Assembly: GCF_003797825.1 (NCBI RefSeq)
Contig: NZ_RKME01000026.1
Span: 1-64,000 of the forward strand
DNA from: Gordonia sp. OPL2
GTDB lineage: Bacteria > Actinomycetota > Actinomycetes > Mycobacteriales > Mycobacteriaceae
DNA: 64,000 bases
Reading direction: 5' to 3'
Numbering within the stretch: the first letter of the stretch is position 1; each line of letters opens with the position of its first letter. Position numbers and translations under genes: made by a program. Under the pieces are notes generated by a model. The model was given only the letters and a program-made list of their open reading frames with translations. It did not search any database and was not told where the DNA came from. Shown in pieces: positions 51,686 to 60,606 of the stretch.

Positions 51686-52038
51686 ACGTCGACGGCACCC
51701 GCTTCTCGCTCGGCAAGATGGTGTTCTACGCACTGGGCGCCGGCGTGCTCGTGCTGGTGGTGTCGATCCCGATCATCCTGGCCATCGCACACTGGTCGCC
51801 GATCGCGGGCCTGGTCGTCGCACTGATCGCCGTCCTCGCGATGATCGCCGCGATCGGAACCGTCTCCCGGCGGATGATCGCCACCGCGGAGCGTGAGATC
51901 CTGGCTGCGCGCGCCGCCGAGCAGCTCGACCGGACCGCGCGCCCACCCGCCGCGCGACCCGACGACAGCGCTCCCGCGGGCAGCCACGATCCACGCACCA
52001 TCGAACCGACAGACAGGAACTCCGCCACCGATGGGTAA
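51682..52038 (+). CDS. Small membrane protein embedded in the his operon
   Basis: A 118-residue protein of unknown function. Two close hydrophobic helices (VFYALGAGVLVLVVSIPIIL and GLVVALIAVLAMIAAI) are followed by a charged segment, RRMIATAEREILAARAAEQL, probably a coiled helix, and a disordered tail. It overlaps hisH by four bases and priA by eight, so it is translated with both. The M. tuberculosis operon goes directly from hisH to hisA. No enzymatic motif is visible. Confidence 0.72.
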   Translation: MNVDGTRFSLGKMVFYALGAGVLVLVVSIPIILAIAHWSPIAGLVVALIAVLAMIAAIGTVSRRMIATAEREILAARAAEQLDRTARPPAARPDDSAPAGSHDPRTIEPTDRNSATDG

Positions 52039-52774
52039 CACCCTTGAACTCCTCCCGGCCGTCGACGTCGCCGACGGGCAGGCGGTCCGGCTGGTGCAGG
52101 GCGCAGCCGGCACCGAGACCTCCTACGGGTCGCCTCGCGAGGCCGCCCTGGCCTGGCAGTCCGACGGCGCCGAATGGATTCACCTCGTCGACCTCGACGC
52201 CGCCTTCGGGCGCGGGAACAACCGCGAACTCCTCGCCGACGTCGTCGGTGAACTCGACGTCAAGGTCGAACTGTCCGGCGGCATCCGCGACGACGACTCG
52301 CTGGCAGCGGCCCTCGGCACCGGCTGTACCCGCGTCAATCTGGGCACCGCCGCCCTGGAGAACCCCGACTGGTGTGCCCGCGCGATCGAGCGGTACGGCG
52401 ACCGGATCGCCGTCGGTCTCGACGTGATCCGTGAGGGCGAGTCCTACCGTCTGCGCGGACGTGGCTGGGTCACCGACGGTGGTGACCTGTGGGAGGTGCT
52501 GACCCGCCTCGACCGCGACGGCTGCTCGCGCTACGTGGTCACCGACGTCTCCAAGGACGGCACGCTGGGCGGCCCGAACCTCGAACTGCTCGGAGAGGTG
52601 GCCGATGCGACGTCGGCACCGATCGTCGCCTCCGGCGGGGTCTCGGCGCTCGGCGACCTCATCGCCATCGCGGGTCTCGTCGACCGGGGCGTGGAGGGTG
52701 CGATCGTCGGAAAGGCGCTCTACGCGGGCCGGTTCACGCTGCCCGAGGCCCTGTCGGCCGTCGCCGGGACGTGA
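52031..52774 (+). CDS. priA: Bifunctional HisA/TrpF isomerase
   Basis: A 247-residue (beta-alpha)8 barrel that isomerises ProFAR in histidine synthesis and, in actinobacteria, also phosphoribosylanthranilate in tryptophan synthesis. The catalytic Asp are in PAVDVADGQAVRL and TDVSKDGTLGGPNLEL. Phosphate-binding glycines are in VELSGGIRDDDS and VASGGVSAL. No separate trpF occurs in the trp cluster nearby, consistent with dual function. ATG 52031 lies within the preceding gene's last codons. Confidence 0.93.
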   Translation: MGNTLELLPAVDVADGQAVRLVQGAAGTETSYGSPREAALAWQSDGAEWIHLVDLDAAFGRGNNRELLADVVGELDVKVELSGGIRDDDSLAAALGTGCTRVNLGTAALENPDWCARAIERYGDRIAVGLDVIREGESYRLRGRGWVTDGGDLWEVLTRLDRDGCSRYVVTDVSKDGTLGGPNLELLGEVADATSAPIVASGGVSALGDLIAIAGLVDRGVEGAIVGKALYAGRFTLPEALSAVAGT

Positions 52775-53625
52775 TGGATCACCAGCGTCTGCTCGACACC
52801 GCGAGCGCCATCCTCGACTCCGCCGTCGACGAGTTCGTCGCCGGCCTCGGCGCGCCGAGCGCTGTCGAGAAGGGCGTGACCGATTTCGCCACCCAGGTCG
52901 ACCTGGACCTCGAACGCCGGCTCGCCGCCGAGCTCGCCGACCGTACACAGATCCCGGTCCACGGTGAGGAATTCGGTGGCCCGCCGGTCACCGAGGGTGC
53001 TGTTTGGGTCCTCGATCCCGTCGACGGCACCTACAACTACTCGACCGGTGTGCCGATGGCCGGCATCCTGCTCGGCCTACTCGTCGACGGTGACCCCGTG
53101 CTCGGTCTCACCTGGCTGCCCCTGCTCGGTCGGCGGTACGCCGCGCACGTCGACGGCCCGCTGCTCGTCGACGGTGAGCCTGCTCCCGCGCTCGCACCCC
53201 TGCACCTGAAGACCACGGCGATCGCCTACGGCCCGTTCAACGCCGCCGGTCAGGGGCGCTACCCGGGGGCGCGTCGCGCCGACGTCATCCGCGCTCTGAG
53301 TTCGCGGGTCGCGCGACTGCGCATGACCGGCAGCACCGGCGTCGACATGGCCTACACCGCCGCTGGGATCTTCGGTGGCGCAATCGCTTTCGGCCGCCAC
53401 GCCTGGGACAACGCTGCCGGCGCGGCGTTGGTGCGGGCCGCTGGCGGCGTGGCCACCGATCTGAGTGGCGCGCCCTGGACGGTGTCGTCGCCGTCGCTGG
53501 TGTGCGCCGCGCCCGGGGTACACGAGGAACTCATGGCGGTGATCGGCGACGTCGTCGGCGACGAATGGGGCGCCGACCCCGACGTCGGGACGACACCCAC
53601 CGCGAACCCAGGAGGTCGGTCATGA
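52774..53625 (+). CDS. impA: Inositol-monophosphatase-family protein (ImpA-like)
   Basis: A 283-residue Mg2+-dependent sugar-phosphate phosphatase. Metal motifs are VHGEEFGG, DPVDGTYNYSTG and WDNAAGAALVRAAGG. Its place between hisA and hisF matches Rv1604. It could dephosphorylate inositol phosphate or histidinol phosphate; actinobacterial HisN phosphatases belong to this family, but the true HisN of M. tuberculosis is elsewhere. The ATG shares one base with the priA stop (TGATG). Confidence 0.88.
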   Translation: MDHQRLLDTASAILDSAVDEFVAGLGAPSAVEKGVTDFATQVDLDLERRLAAELADRTQIPVHGEEFGGPPVTEGAVWVLDPVDGTYNYSTGVPMAGILLGLLVDGDPVLGLTWLPLLGRRYAAHVDGPLLVDGEPAPALAPLHLKTTAIAYGPFNAAGQGRYPGARRADVIRALSSRVARLRMTGSTGVDMAYTAAGIFGGAIAFGRHAWDNAAGAALVRAAGGVATDLSGAPWTVSSPSLVCAAPGVHEELMAVIGDVVGDEWGADPDVGTTPTANPGGRS

Positions 53626-54395
53626 CGGTTGCCGTACGAGTCATCCCATGTCTGGACGTCGACGACGGCCGCGTCGTCAAGGGGATCAACTTCCAGAACC
53701 TGCGCGACGCCGGCGACCCCGTCGAACTCGCCGGCCGCTACGACCAGGAGGGCGCCGACGAACTCACCTTCCTCGACGTCACCGCATCGAGTTCGGGTCG
53801 TACGACGATGATCGACGTGGTCAAGCGCACCGCCGACCAGATCTTCATCCCGCTCACCGTCGGCGGCGGCATCCGCACCGTCGAGGACGTCGACACGATG
53901 CTCCGCGCCGGCGCCGACAAGGTCAGCGTCAACACCGCCGCGATCGCACGCCCCGAGGTCCTCGCCGAGATGAGCCGGCGATTCGGTTCGCAGTGCATCG
54001 TCCTGTCGGTCGACGCCCGCACGGTGCCGGACGGAGCGGCGCCCACACCGTCGGGATGGGAGGTGACCACCCACGGCGGGCGCCGGGGGACCGGCATCGA
54101 TGCCGTCGAGTGGGCGCGCCGAGGCCAGGAACTCGGCGTCGGCGAGATCCTCCTCAACTCGATGGACGCCGATGGCACGAAACGCGGATTCGATCTGCGG
54201 ATGCTGGCGACGGTGCGCGCGGAGGTCGACGTACCGGTGATCGCCAGCGGCGGGGCCGGCGCGATCGGCGACTTCGCTCCCGCGGTCGAGGCCGGCGCCG
54301 ACGCCGTGCTCGCCGCCTCGGTCTTCCATTTCGGTGAGCTGACGATCCCCGACGTGAAGGCGGCGATGGCCGCCGAGGGGATCATCGTGCGCTGA
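53622..54395 (+). CDS. hisF: Imidazole glycerol phosphate synthase, cyclase subunit
   Basis: A 257-residue barrel that makes imidazole glycerol phosphate and AICAR with ammonia from HisH. Catalytic Asp are in RVIPCLDVDDGRVVKG and LLNSMDADGTKRGFD. The ring-binding IPLTVGGGIRTVEDV is intact. The ATG overlaps the ImpA-like stop and follows CAGGAGGTC. A 64-base gap separates it from hisI. Confidence 0.96.
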   Translation: MTVAVRVIPCLDVDDGRVVKGINFQNLRDAGDPVELAGRYDQEGADELTFLDVTASSSGRTTMIDVVKRTADQIFIPLTVGGGIRTVEDVDTMLRAGADKVSVNTAAIARPEVLAEMSRRFGSQCIVLSVDARTVPDGAAPTPSGWEVTTHGGRRGTGIDAVEWARRGQELGVGEILLNSMDADGTKRGFDLRMLATVRAEVDVPVIASGGAGAIGDFAPAVEAGADAVLAASVFHFGELTIPDVKAAMAAEGIIVR

Positions 54396-54459
54396 CACGA
54401 CGTCGCCCCGACCGAACACCCCGATCACCCACCAGCCCGACGAGCAGGACAGGACACCC

Positions 54460-54822
54460 GTGATGGCCCTCGATCCCGAGCTCTCCGCCCGGCTCAAACG
54501 CAACGACGACGGGCTCTTCGCCGCCGTCGCACAGGAGCGCGACACCGGTACCGTCCTGATGATGGCGTGGATGGACGACGTCGCGCTCGAACGAACCCTG
54601 GCCACACGGCAGGGCACCTACTACTCGCGCTCTCGACAGCAGTACTGGGTCAAGGGCGAGACCTCCGGGCACACCCAGTACGTGCACGACGTGCGTCTCG
54701 ACTGCGACGGCGACACCGTGCTGCTGATCGTCGACCAGGTCGGTGCCGCCTGCCACACCGGCAACCACAGCTGTTTCGACACCCCGTCGCTGCTGCCCGC
54801 GGCCGACGGCGGGGGAGAATGA
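54460..54822 (+). CDS. hisI: Phosphoribosyl-AMP cyclohydrolase
   Basis: A 120-residue HisI opening the adenine ring in histidine synthesis. The conserved segments are MMAWMDDVALERTL, TYYSRSRQQYWVKGETSGH, LDCDGDTVLL and the zinc ligands in ACHTGNHSCF. GTG at 54460 or ATG at 54463 may start it. HisE is not fused and not in the window, as in other actinobacteria. Confidence 0.95.
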   Translation: MMALDPELSARLKRNDDGLFAAVAQERDTGTVLMMAWMDDVALERTLATRQGTYYSRSRQQYWVKGETSGHTQYVHDVRLDCDGDTVLLIVDQVGAACHTGNHSCFDTPSLLPAADGGGE

Positions 54823-54859
54823 ACCCGACCACTCCAGCAGAAAGGCGGTGACGGCGTCC

Positions 54860-55039
54860 ATGCCACTGATCCAGATCTCGCAGACCCCCGGCCTGTCCGA
54901 CCGGGTCAAACGCGAGACCATCGCGGCGGTCACCGAGGCGTATGCCAAGGCGACCGGGAAGAACCCCGATTCGGTCTGGGTGACCATCACCGAGGTACCG
55001 CGACAGCACTGGGGCGTGGGCGGCGAGCCGCTGGGATGA
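54860..55039 (+). CDS. 4-oxalocrotonate tautomerase-family small enzyme
   Basis: A 59-residue protein. Removal of Met exposes Pro1 (PLIQISQTPGLSDRVKRE), the catalytic base of this superfamily. A second motif near the C-terminus, EVPRQHWGVGGEPL, matches the family end. ATG 54860 is chosen because Pro must be second; a GTG at 54848 would block it. The stop overlaps trpE by four bases. The substrate is unknown; a link to tryptophan or histidine metabolism is only positional. Confidence 0.82.
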   Translation: MPLIQISQTPGLSDRVKRETIAAVTEAYAKATGKNPDSVWVTITEVPRQHWGVGGEPLG

Positions 55040-56580
55040 GCGCTACCACCACACTCGAGGAGTTCCTGGACCTCGCGGCCGACCACCGCGTCGTGCCGGT
55101 GACCCGCAAGGTCCTCGCCGACTCGGAGACACCGCTGTCGGCCTACCGCAAACTGGCCGGCGACCGCGAGGGCACGTTCCTGCTCGAGTCGGCGGAGAAC
55201 GGCCGCTCGTGGTCGCGCTGGTCGTTCATCGGTGCGCGGTCGCCGTCGGCGCTCACCGTCGTCGACGGCGAGGCCCGGTGGTGGGGAGAGGTACCGACCG
55301 GCGCGCCCGACGGCGGCGATCCGTTGGCCGCGCTCGCCGAGTCGCTGCGCCTGCTCGCGACGGACCCCTTTCCCGGGATGCCGCCACTGACCGGCGGGTT
55401 CGTCGGCTTCTTCGCCTACGACATGGTGCGGCGGCTCGAACGGCTGCCGGGAACACCGATCGACGACCTCGGTCTGCCCGACATGATGATGCTGCTGGCG
55501 ACCGATGTCGCCGCCGTCGACCACCACGAGGGCACGATCACGCTGATCGCCAACGCGGTGAACTGGGACGGGTCGGACGAACGGGTCGAGGAGGCCTACG
55601 CCGACGCCGTGTCCCGTCTGGACGCGATGACCGAGGCGCTCGCCGCACCGGCACCGTCGACGGTGTCGCACTTCGACCGCCCGACGCCGGAGTACACCGC
55701 CCAGCGCACGCTCGAGGAGTACAGCGAGATCGTCGTCGATCTCGTCGGCGAGATCGAGGCCGGCGAAGCCTTCCAGGTCGTGCCGTCGCAACGGTTCGAG
55801 ATGGAGACCGACGCCGACCCCGTCGACGTCTACCGCGTGCTGCGCGCATCGAATCCCAGTCCGTACATGTACCTGCTGCGCATGCCCGGCGGAACGGGAC
55901 GCGGCCCGTTCACCATCGTCGGCAGCAGCCCCGAGGCATTGGTGACCGTCCAGGACGGCGTCGCGACGACCCATCCGATCGCCGGCACCCGCTGGCGCGG
56001 TGCGACGGAGGAAGAGGATCAACTCCTCGCCAAGGGTCTCGTCGAGGACGAGAAGGAGAACGCCGAACACCTGATGCTCGTCGATCTCGGTCGCAACGAT
56101 CTCGGTCGCGTCTGTCGCCCGGGCACCGTCAAGGTCAGCGACTACCGCCACGTCGAGCGCTACAGCCACGTGATGCACCTGGTGTCGACGGTCTCGGGCA
56201 CGCTGCGCGAGGACAAACACGCCCTCGATGCCGTCTCGGCCTGTTTTCCGGCGGGCACCCTGACCGGCGCACCGAAGGTGCGAGCGATGGAACTCATCGA
56301 CGAGCGTGAGCTGACCCGACGCGGTCTCTACGGCGGCATCGTCGGCTATCTCGACTTCGCCGGCGACGCGGACACCGCCATCGCCATCCGGACCGCGCTG
56401 ATGGCCGACGGCCGCGCCTACGTCCAGGCCGGCGGTGGCGTCGTCGCCGACAGCGAGCCCGAGTACGAGTACAACGAGGCGCGTAACAAGGCGAAGGCCG
56501 TTCTCAACGCGGTGGCCGCGGCCGCGACGATGCGTCGGGTCGGCGGGACCGCCCCGGCCGCGACGAACGGGCCGACATGA
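55036..56580 (+). CDS. trpE: Anthranilate synthase component I
   Basis: Makes anthranilate from chorismate, the first tryptophan step. It is 514 residues. The tryptophan feedback-binding LLES motif is at GTFLLESAENG, and the catalytic domain has GEAFQVVPSQRFE, SNPSPYMYLL, HPIAGTRWRG, LVDLGRNDLGRV and AGTLTGAPKVRAMELI. The glutaminase component trpG and trpD are not in the cluster, as in mycobacteria. No leader peptide fits upstream because the tautomerase gene overlaps it. Confidence 0.95.
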   Translation: MSATTTLEEFLDLAADHRVVPVTRKVLADSETPLSAYRKLAGDREGTFLLESAENGRSWSRWSFIGARSPSALTVVDGEARWWGEVPTGAPDGGDPLAALAESLRLLATDPFPGMPPLTGGFVGFFAYDMVRRLERLPGTPIDDLGLPDMMMLLATDVAAVDHHEGTITLIANAVNWDGSDERVEEAYADAVSRLDAMTEALAAPAPSTVSHFDRPTPEYTAQRTLEEYSEIVVDLVGEIEAGEAFQVVPSQRFEMETDADPVDVYRVLRASNPSPYMYLLRMPGGTGRGPFTIVGSSPEALVTVQDGVATTHPIAGTRWRGATEEEDQLLAKGLVEDEKENAEHLMLVDLGRNDLGRVCRPGTVKVSDYRHVERYSHVMHLVSTVSGTLREDKHALDAVSACFPAGTLTGAPKVRAMELIDERELTRRGLYGGIVGYLDFAGDADTAIAIRTALMADGRAYVQAGGGVVADSEPEYEYNEARNKAKAVLNAVAAAATMRRVGGTAPAATNGPT

Positions 56581-57428
56581 CCACACCGAACCCCTCGGGG
56601 GATGAGAACGCCGTCGCGGTGAAGGCCTACCTGCGTCGTCGTCAGCTGATCGCCGCGGTCCTGTTGGCGCTGGCCGCGCTGGCGTACTGGACGGCGTCGC
56701 GGCTCAACTGGTGTCGGGTGCTGGCCGCCGACGGCCTCGCGCCGCCGCGGGACTTCGATGTCAAGGGATCGGACTGGAGTCCCTGGCTGACCCCGCTCGC
56801 GCTCGTCCTGCTCGCCGCCATCCTCGCCGCGTTCTCGGTCCGCGGCTGGGGCCTGCGGATCATCGCGTTGCTGGTCGCGGCCGCCGGAGTACTCGCGGCG
56901 ATCCCGGCGATCTCGCTCGTGACCGGCGGCGCCGACTCCGACTACGCCTCCGATGCCGCCGACATCCCGGGCCGCTTCCAGATCATCCTCATCACCACCA
57001 ACTCGTGGGCCGCGGTCGTCGTGCTGGCCGGCACGGTGTGCGCGGTGCTGGCGGGAATCCTGCTGCTGCGCGTCGCGGGCGGGGTGTCGGGGATGTCGTC
57101 GAAGTACAAGACCCCCGGCGCCCGCCGGGAGGAACTCGAGCGTCAGATTTTCGCCGATCACGACAAGCGCAAGTCGGCGGCCGCGGAGGCGTCGACGACC
57201 GGCCCGGCGGCTGGGCGGCCGGCATCGCAGGACGCCACTCGGGCGAGCGACTGGGATCACGCCGCCGACGGCACCCCCGACACCACGACCGGCCCGAGCA
57301 GCGCGGGTAACGATGCGCCTCCCGCGAACGAACGCATGTTGTGGGACGCACTCGACACCGGGATCGATCCGACCGAGGTCCCCGACGACGACCACGGGGA
57401 AGAACGACGCCGAGGAGACCAGCGCTGA
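56577..57428 (+). CDS. Trp-operon-associated membrane protein (TIGR02234 family)
   Basis: A 283-residue integral membrane protein, in the position of Rv1610. It has four predicted helices, including LIAAVLLALAALAYWTASRL, LTPLALVLLAAILAAFSV and AAVVVLAGTVCAVLAGILLL. The external segment has SDYASDAADIPG. The cytoplasmic tail of about 110 residues is hydrophilic and ends acidic. The ATG overlaps the trpE stop (ATGA). The family regularly sits between trpE and trpC; the role is not known. Confidence 0.85.
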   Translation: MTTPNPSGDENAVAVKAYLRRRQLIAAVLLALAALAYWTASRLNWCRVLAADGLAPPRDFDVKGSDWSPWLTPLALVLLAAILAAFSVRGWGLRIIALLVAAAGVLAAIPAISLVTGGADSDYASDAADIPGRFQIILITTNSWAAVVVLAGTVCAVLAGILLLRVAGGVSGMSSKYKTPGARREELERQIFADHDKRKSAAAEASTTGPAAGRPASQDATRASDWDHAADGTPDTTTGPSSAGNDAPPANERMLWDALDTGIDPTEVPDDDHGEERRRGDQR

Positions 57429-57466
57429 GCAGCCAACCCGGCCACAGGACGATCAGGCCCTCCGGC

Positions 57467-57472
57467 TACCCT
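57467..57472 (+). promoter_or_regulatory. trpC: Candidate -10 box for trpC
   Basis: TACCCT fits TANNNT and would start RNA about 57479, giving a leader of roughly 30 bases with AAAGGGGG before the trpC GTG. No matching -35 is evident. It lies in the 79-base gap after the TIGR02234 gene. Confidence 0.35.
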
Positions 57473-57507
57473 GAGACCACACGAACATCGAAAGGGGGCC
57501 AACGGTC

Positions 57508-58326
57508 GTGACCTCGCCGACTGTCCTCGACTCCATCATCGAGGGAGTGAAAGCTGACGTCGCCGCGCGCGAAGCCGTGGTCGACTACGCGGCTGTCAAG
57601 GCGGCGTCCACGAAGGCCCCGGACCCCAAGGATGCGATGGCGGCGCTACAGCTGCCGGGCATCGGGGTCATCGCCGAGGTCAAGCGTGCCAGCCCGTCCA
57701 AGGGAGATCTCGCCACCATCGCCGACCCCGCCGAACTGGCGAGCGCCTATGAGGCAGGCGGTGCGCGGATCATCAGCGTGCTCACCGAGCAGCGCCGCTT
57801 CCGCGGCTCGCTCGACGACCTCGACAGCGTCCGTGCCGCCGTCGACATCCCGGTCCTGCGCAAGGACTTCATCGTCGGTCCGTACCAGATCCACGAGGCA
57901 CGAGCCCACGGCGCCGACGTCATCCTGCTGATCGTCGCCGCACTGGAACAGAACGTGCTCGCGTCCCTGCTCGACCGCACCGAGAGCCTCGGCATGACCG
58001 CGCTCGTCGAGGTGCACACCGAGGAGGAGGCGAACCGCGCGCTGGAGGCCGGCGCATCCGTCGTCGGTGTCAACGCCCGCAACCTCAAGACCCTCGAGGT
58101 CGACCGCGATTGCTTCTCCCGCATCGCCCCCGGCCTGCCGACGAAGGTGATCCGCATCGCCGAGTCCGGCGTGCGCGGCACCGCCGATCTGCTGGCGTAC
58201 GCCGGTGCCGGCGCGGACGCCGTGCTGGTCGGGGAGGGGCTCGTCACCAGTGGCGACCCCCGGGCCGCCGTCTCCGAGCTGGTCACCGCGGGTACCCACC
58301 CGTCCTGCCCGAAACCGGTTCGCTGA
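57508..58326 (+). CDS. trpC: Indole-3-glycerol phosphate synthase
   Basis: A 272-residue barrel enzyme that closes the indole ring. It has AEVKRASPSKGDLA, LTEQRRFRGSL, the catalytic Lys segment LRKDFIVGPYQI, GVNARNLKTLEVD and ESGVRG. It is monofunctional, without TrpF, which is supplied by PriA. The GTG 57508 follows AAAGGGGGCC. Confidence 0.95.
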   Translation: MTSPTVLDSIIEGVKADVAAREAVVDYAAVKAASTKAPDPKDAMAALQLPGIGVIAEVKRASPSKGDLATIADPAELASAYEAGGARIISVLTEQRRFRGSLDDLDSVRAAVDIPVLRKDFIVGPYQIHEARAHGADVILLIVAALEQNVLASLLDRTESLGMTALVEVHTEEEANRALEAGASVVGVNARNLKTLEVDRDCFSRIAPGLPTKVIRIAESGVRGTADLLAYAGAGADAVLVGEGLVTSGDPRAAVSELVTAGTHPSCPKPVR

Positions 58327-58368
58327 CAGCCTTTTCCGCCTGCGGACCCCGATAGCGAACAAGAGACC

Positions 58369-59685
58369 GTGACCGCGCATACCGATTCCCCAGACACGTC
58401 CTATCCCGCCGCCAGCGTCGGCCTCACCACCCGCACGTCGATCGAGCCCGACGAGGGCGGCCACTTCGGTGTCTACGGCGGCAGGCACGTCCCCGAGGCG
58501 CTGATGGCGGTGATCGACGAGGTCACCACCACGTATCAGAAGCTTCGCCGTGACGACGACTACCTCGCCGAACTCGATCGTCTGCAGCGCGACTACACCG
58601 GGCGTCCATCACCGCTCTACGAGGCCAAGCGACTGAGCGAATTCGCGGGCGGCGCACGGATCTTCCTCAAGCGCGAGGACCTCAACCACACCGGTTCCCA
58701 CAAGATCAACAACGTCCTGGGCCAGGCACTGCTCGCCGCGCGGATGGGCAAGTCGCGCATCATCGCCGAGACCGGGGCCGGTCAGCACGGTGTCGCCACC
58801 GCGACCGCCTGCGCCCTGCTCGGCCTCGACTGCGTCGTCTACATGGGCCGCGTCGACACCGACCGCCAGGCGCTGAACGTCGCGCGGATGCGGTTGCTCG
58901 GCGCGGAGGTCATCGCCGTCGACAACGGGTCGGCCACTCTCAAGGACGCGATCAACGAGGCGATGCGCGACTGGGTCACCAACGCGCACAACACCTATTA
59001 CTGCTTCGGCACGGCCGCCGGGCCGCACCCGTTCCCCGCGATGGTGCGTGATCTCCAGCGTGTCATCGGCCTGGAGGCGCGGGCACAGATCCTCGAGCAG
59101 ACGTCTCGGCTCCCCGACGCCGTCGTGGCGTGTGTCGGCGGCGGATCGAATGCGATCGGCATCTTCCATCCGTTCATCGACGACACCGACGTCCGCCTGG
59201 TCGGCTACGAGGCCGCCGGTGACGGGGTCGAGACCGGCCGCCACGCCGCCACGTTCACCGGCGGCACACCCGGCGCGTTCCAGGGGGCGTACTCCTACCT
59301 CCTGCAGGACGAGGACGGCCAGACCATCGAGTCGCACTCGATCTCGGCGGGACTGGACTATCCGGGCGTCGGTCCGGAGCACGCCTACCTCAAGGACACC
59401 GGCCGCGCCACCTACGAGCCCATCACCGACACCGAGGCGATGGACGCGCTCGCCCTGCTCAGCCGTCGCGAGGGCATCATCCCGGCGATCGAATCGGCGC
59501 ACGCGGTGGCCGGCGCCCTCAAACTGGGGCAGCAACTCGGCGAGGGCGCGGTGATCGTCGTCAGCCTGTCCGGACGAGGCGACAAGGATGTCGACACCGC
59601 GGCCCGGTGGTTCGACCTGTTCGACAAGCCGCCGTCGCAGGACGAGGCGTCCGCCGGCGGCGAGCAGACAGGGGAGACCGTATGA
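58369..59685 (+). CDS. trpB: Tryptophan synthase beta chain
   Basis: Joins indole and serine to give tryptophan. It is 438 residues with the PLP-lysine motif NHTGSHKINN, ETGAGQHGVATA, GGGSNAIG and the C-terminal SGRGDKDVDT. It has an N-terminal extension of about 30 residues over the E. coli form. The GTG at 58369 has a weak AACAAGAGA upstream. The stop overlaps trpA. Confidence 0.96.
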   Translation: MTAHTDSPDTSYPAASVGLTTRTSIEPDEGGHFGVYGGRHVPEALMAVIDEVTTTYQKLRRDDDYLAELDRLQRDYTGRPSPLYEAKRLSEFAGGARIFLKREDLNHTGSHKINNVLGQALLAARMGKSRIIAETGAGQHGVATATACALLGLDCVVYMGRVDTDRQALNVARMRLLGAEVIAVDNGSATLKDAINEAMRDWVTNAHNTYYCFGTAAGPHPFPAMVRDLQRVIGLEARAQILEQTSRLPDAVVACVGGGSNAIGIFHPFIDDTDVRLVGYEAAGDGVETGRHAATFTGGTPGAFQGAYSYLLQDEDGQTIESHSISAGLDYPGVGPEHAYLKDTGRATYEPITDTEAMDALALLSRREGIIPAIESAHAVAGALKLGQQLGEGAVIVVSLSGRGDKDVDTAARWFDLFDKPPSQDEASAGGEQTGETV

Positions 59686-60515
59686 GCACCGGCACCACCG
59701 CGACGATCACCCACACTGCTCCGTCCCGGCTCGGTCCGACATTCGCCCGGTGCCGCCAGGAGGGACGCAGCGCTCTCATCGGATACCTGCCCGTCGGCTA
59801 TCCGACCGTCGAGAAGTCGGTCGAGTTCTTTCGCGCGATGGTCGAGGCGGGCTGCGACATCATCGAGGTCGGTGTCCCGTACTCGGACCCGGTGATGGAC
59901 GGACCGACCATCCAGGAGGCCGCCGACACCGCACTTGCCGCGGGTGTCCGGGTGCGTGACGTGTTCACCGCCGTTCAGGCGATCTCCGACGCGGGCGGCC
60001 AGTCGGTCGTGATGAGCTACTGGAACCCGGTGCTGCAGTACGGCATCGACAGGTTCTCCCGCGACCTCGCGAGCGCGGGCGGCGCCGGACTGATCACCCC
60101 GAACCTGATCCCGGAGGAGGGCGCCGCCTGGCACACGGCCTCCGACGACCACGGACTGGACCGGATCTATCTCGTCGCGCCGTCGTCGACCAATGAGCGG
60201 CTGGCGATGACCGTGGACGCGTCGCGAGGTTTCATCTATGCCGCGTCGACGATGGGTGTCACCGGCGCCCGCGACGCCGTCTCCGACGCCGCGCCGGAAC
60301 TGTGCGCGCGTGTCCGGGCCCATTCCGACATCCCTATCGGCGTTGGACTCGGCGTGCGCAACAAGGCGCAGGCCGCCGAGATCGCCGCCTATGCGGACGG
60401 CGTGATCGTCGGTTCCGCGCTGGTCAGCGCCGCGAAAGCCGGTACCCGGGATCTCTCGGCGCTCGTCGGTGAACTGGCCGACGGAGTTCGGTCGGCGTCA
60501 CCCGCCACGTCGTAG
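59682..60515 (+). CDS. trpA: Tryptophan synthase alpha chain
   Basis: A 277-residue barrel that releases indole to TrpB. The catalytic acids are in IEVGVPYSDPVMDGP and the family segments LIGYLPVGYPTVEKS, SYWNPVLQYGIDRF and STMGVTGARD are present. The ATG overlaps the trpB stop by four bases. A small GCCGAC-GCC-GTCGGC hairpin follows its stop (60515-60529) without a T tract, a weak terminator candidate. Confidence 0.95.
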   Translation: MSTGTTATITHTAPSRLGPTFARCRQEGRSALIGYLPVGYPTVEKSVEFFRAMVEAGCDIIEVGVPYSDPVMDGPTIQEAADTALAAGVRVRDVFTAVQAISDAGGQSVVMSYWNPVLQYGIDRFSRDLASAGGAGLITPNLIPEEGAAWHTASDDHGLDRIYLVAPSSTNERLAMTVDASRGFIYAASTMGVTGARDAVSDAAPELCARVRAHSDIPIGVGLGVRNKAQAAEIAAYADGVIVGSALVSAAKAGTRDLSALVGELADGVRSASPATS

Positions 60516-60593
60516 CCGACGCCGTCGGCGCCCTGCCCACGCTCGCGATCGAGTAGCCACCCGGCGGTGGGCGGAACGCCCGCGCGGGTCGGT

Positions 60594-60599
60594 TAGGGT
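60594..60599 (+). promoter_or_regulatory. lgt: lgt -10 box giving a leaderless transcript
   Basis: TAGGGT fits TANNNT and ends seven bases before the GTG at 60607, as expected for a leaderless mRNA. No ribosome binding site is required and none is good. Confidence 0.55.
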
Positions 60600-60606
60600 G
60601 GCAGGC

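Noticed and set aside
53502..53621. Upstream extension of HisF into the ImpA-like gene
   Set aside because: The conserved HisF N-terminus starts at the ATG at 53622 after a CAGGAGG site; the extension is shadow sequence.
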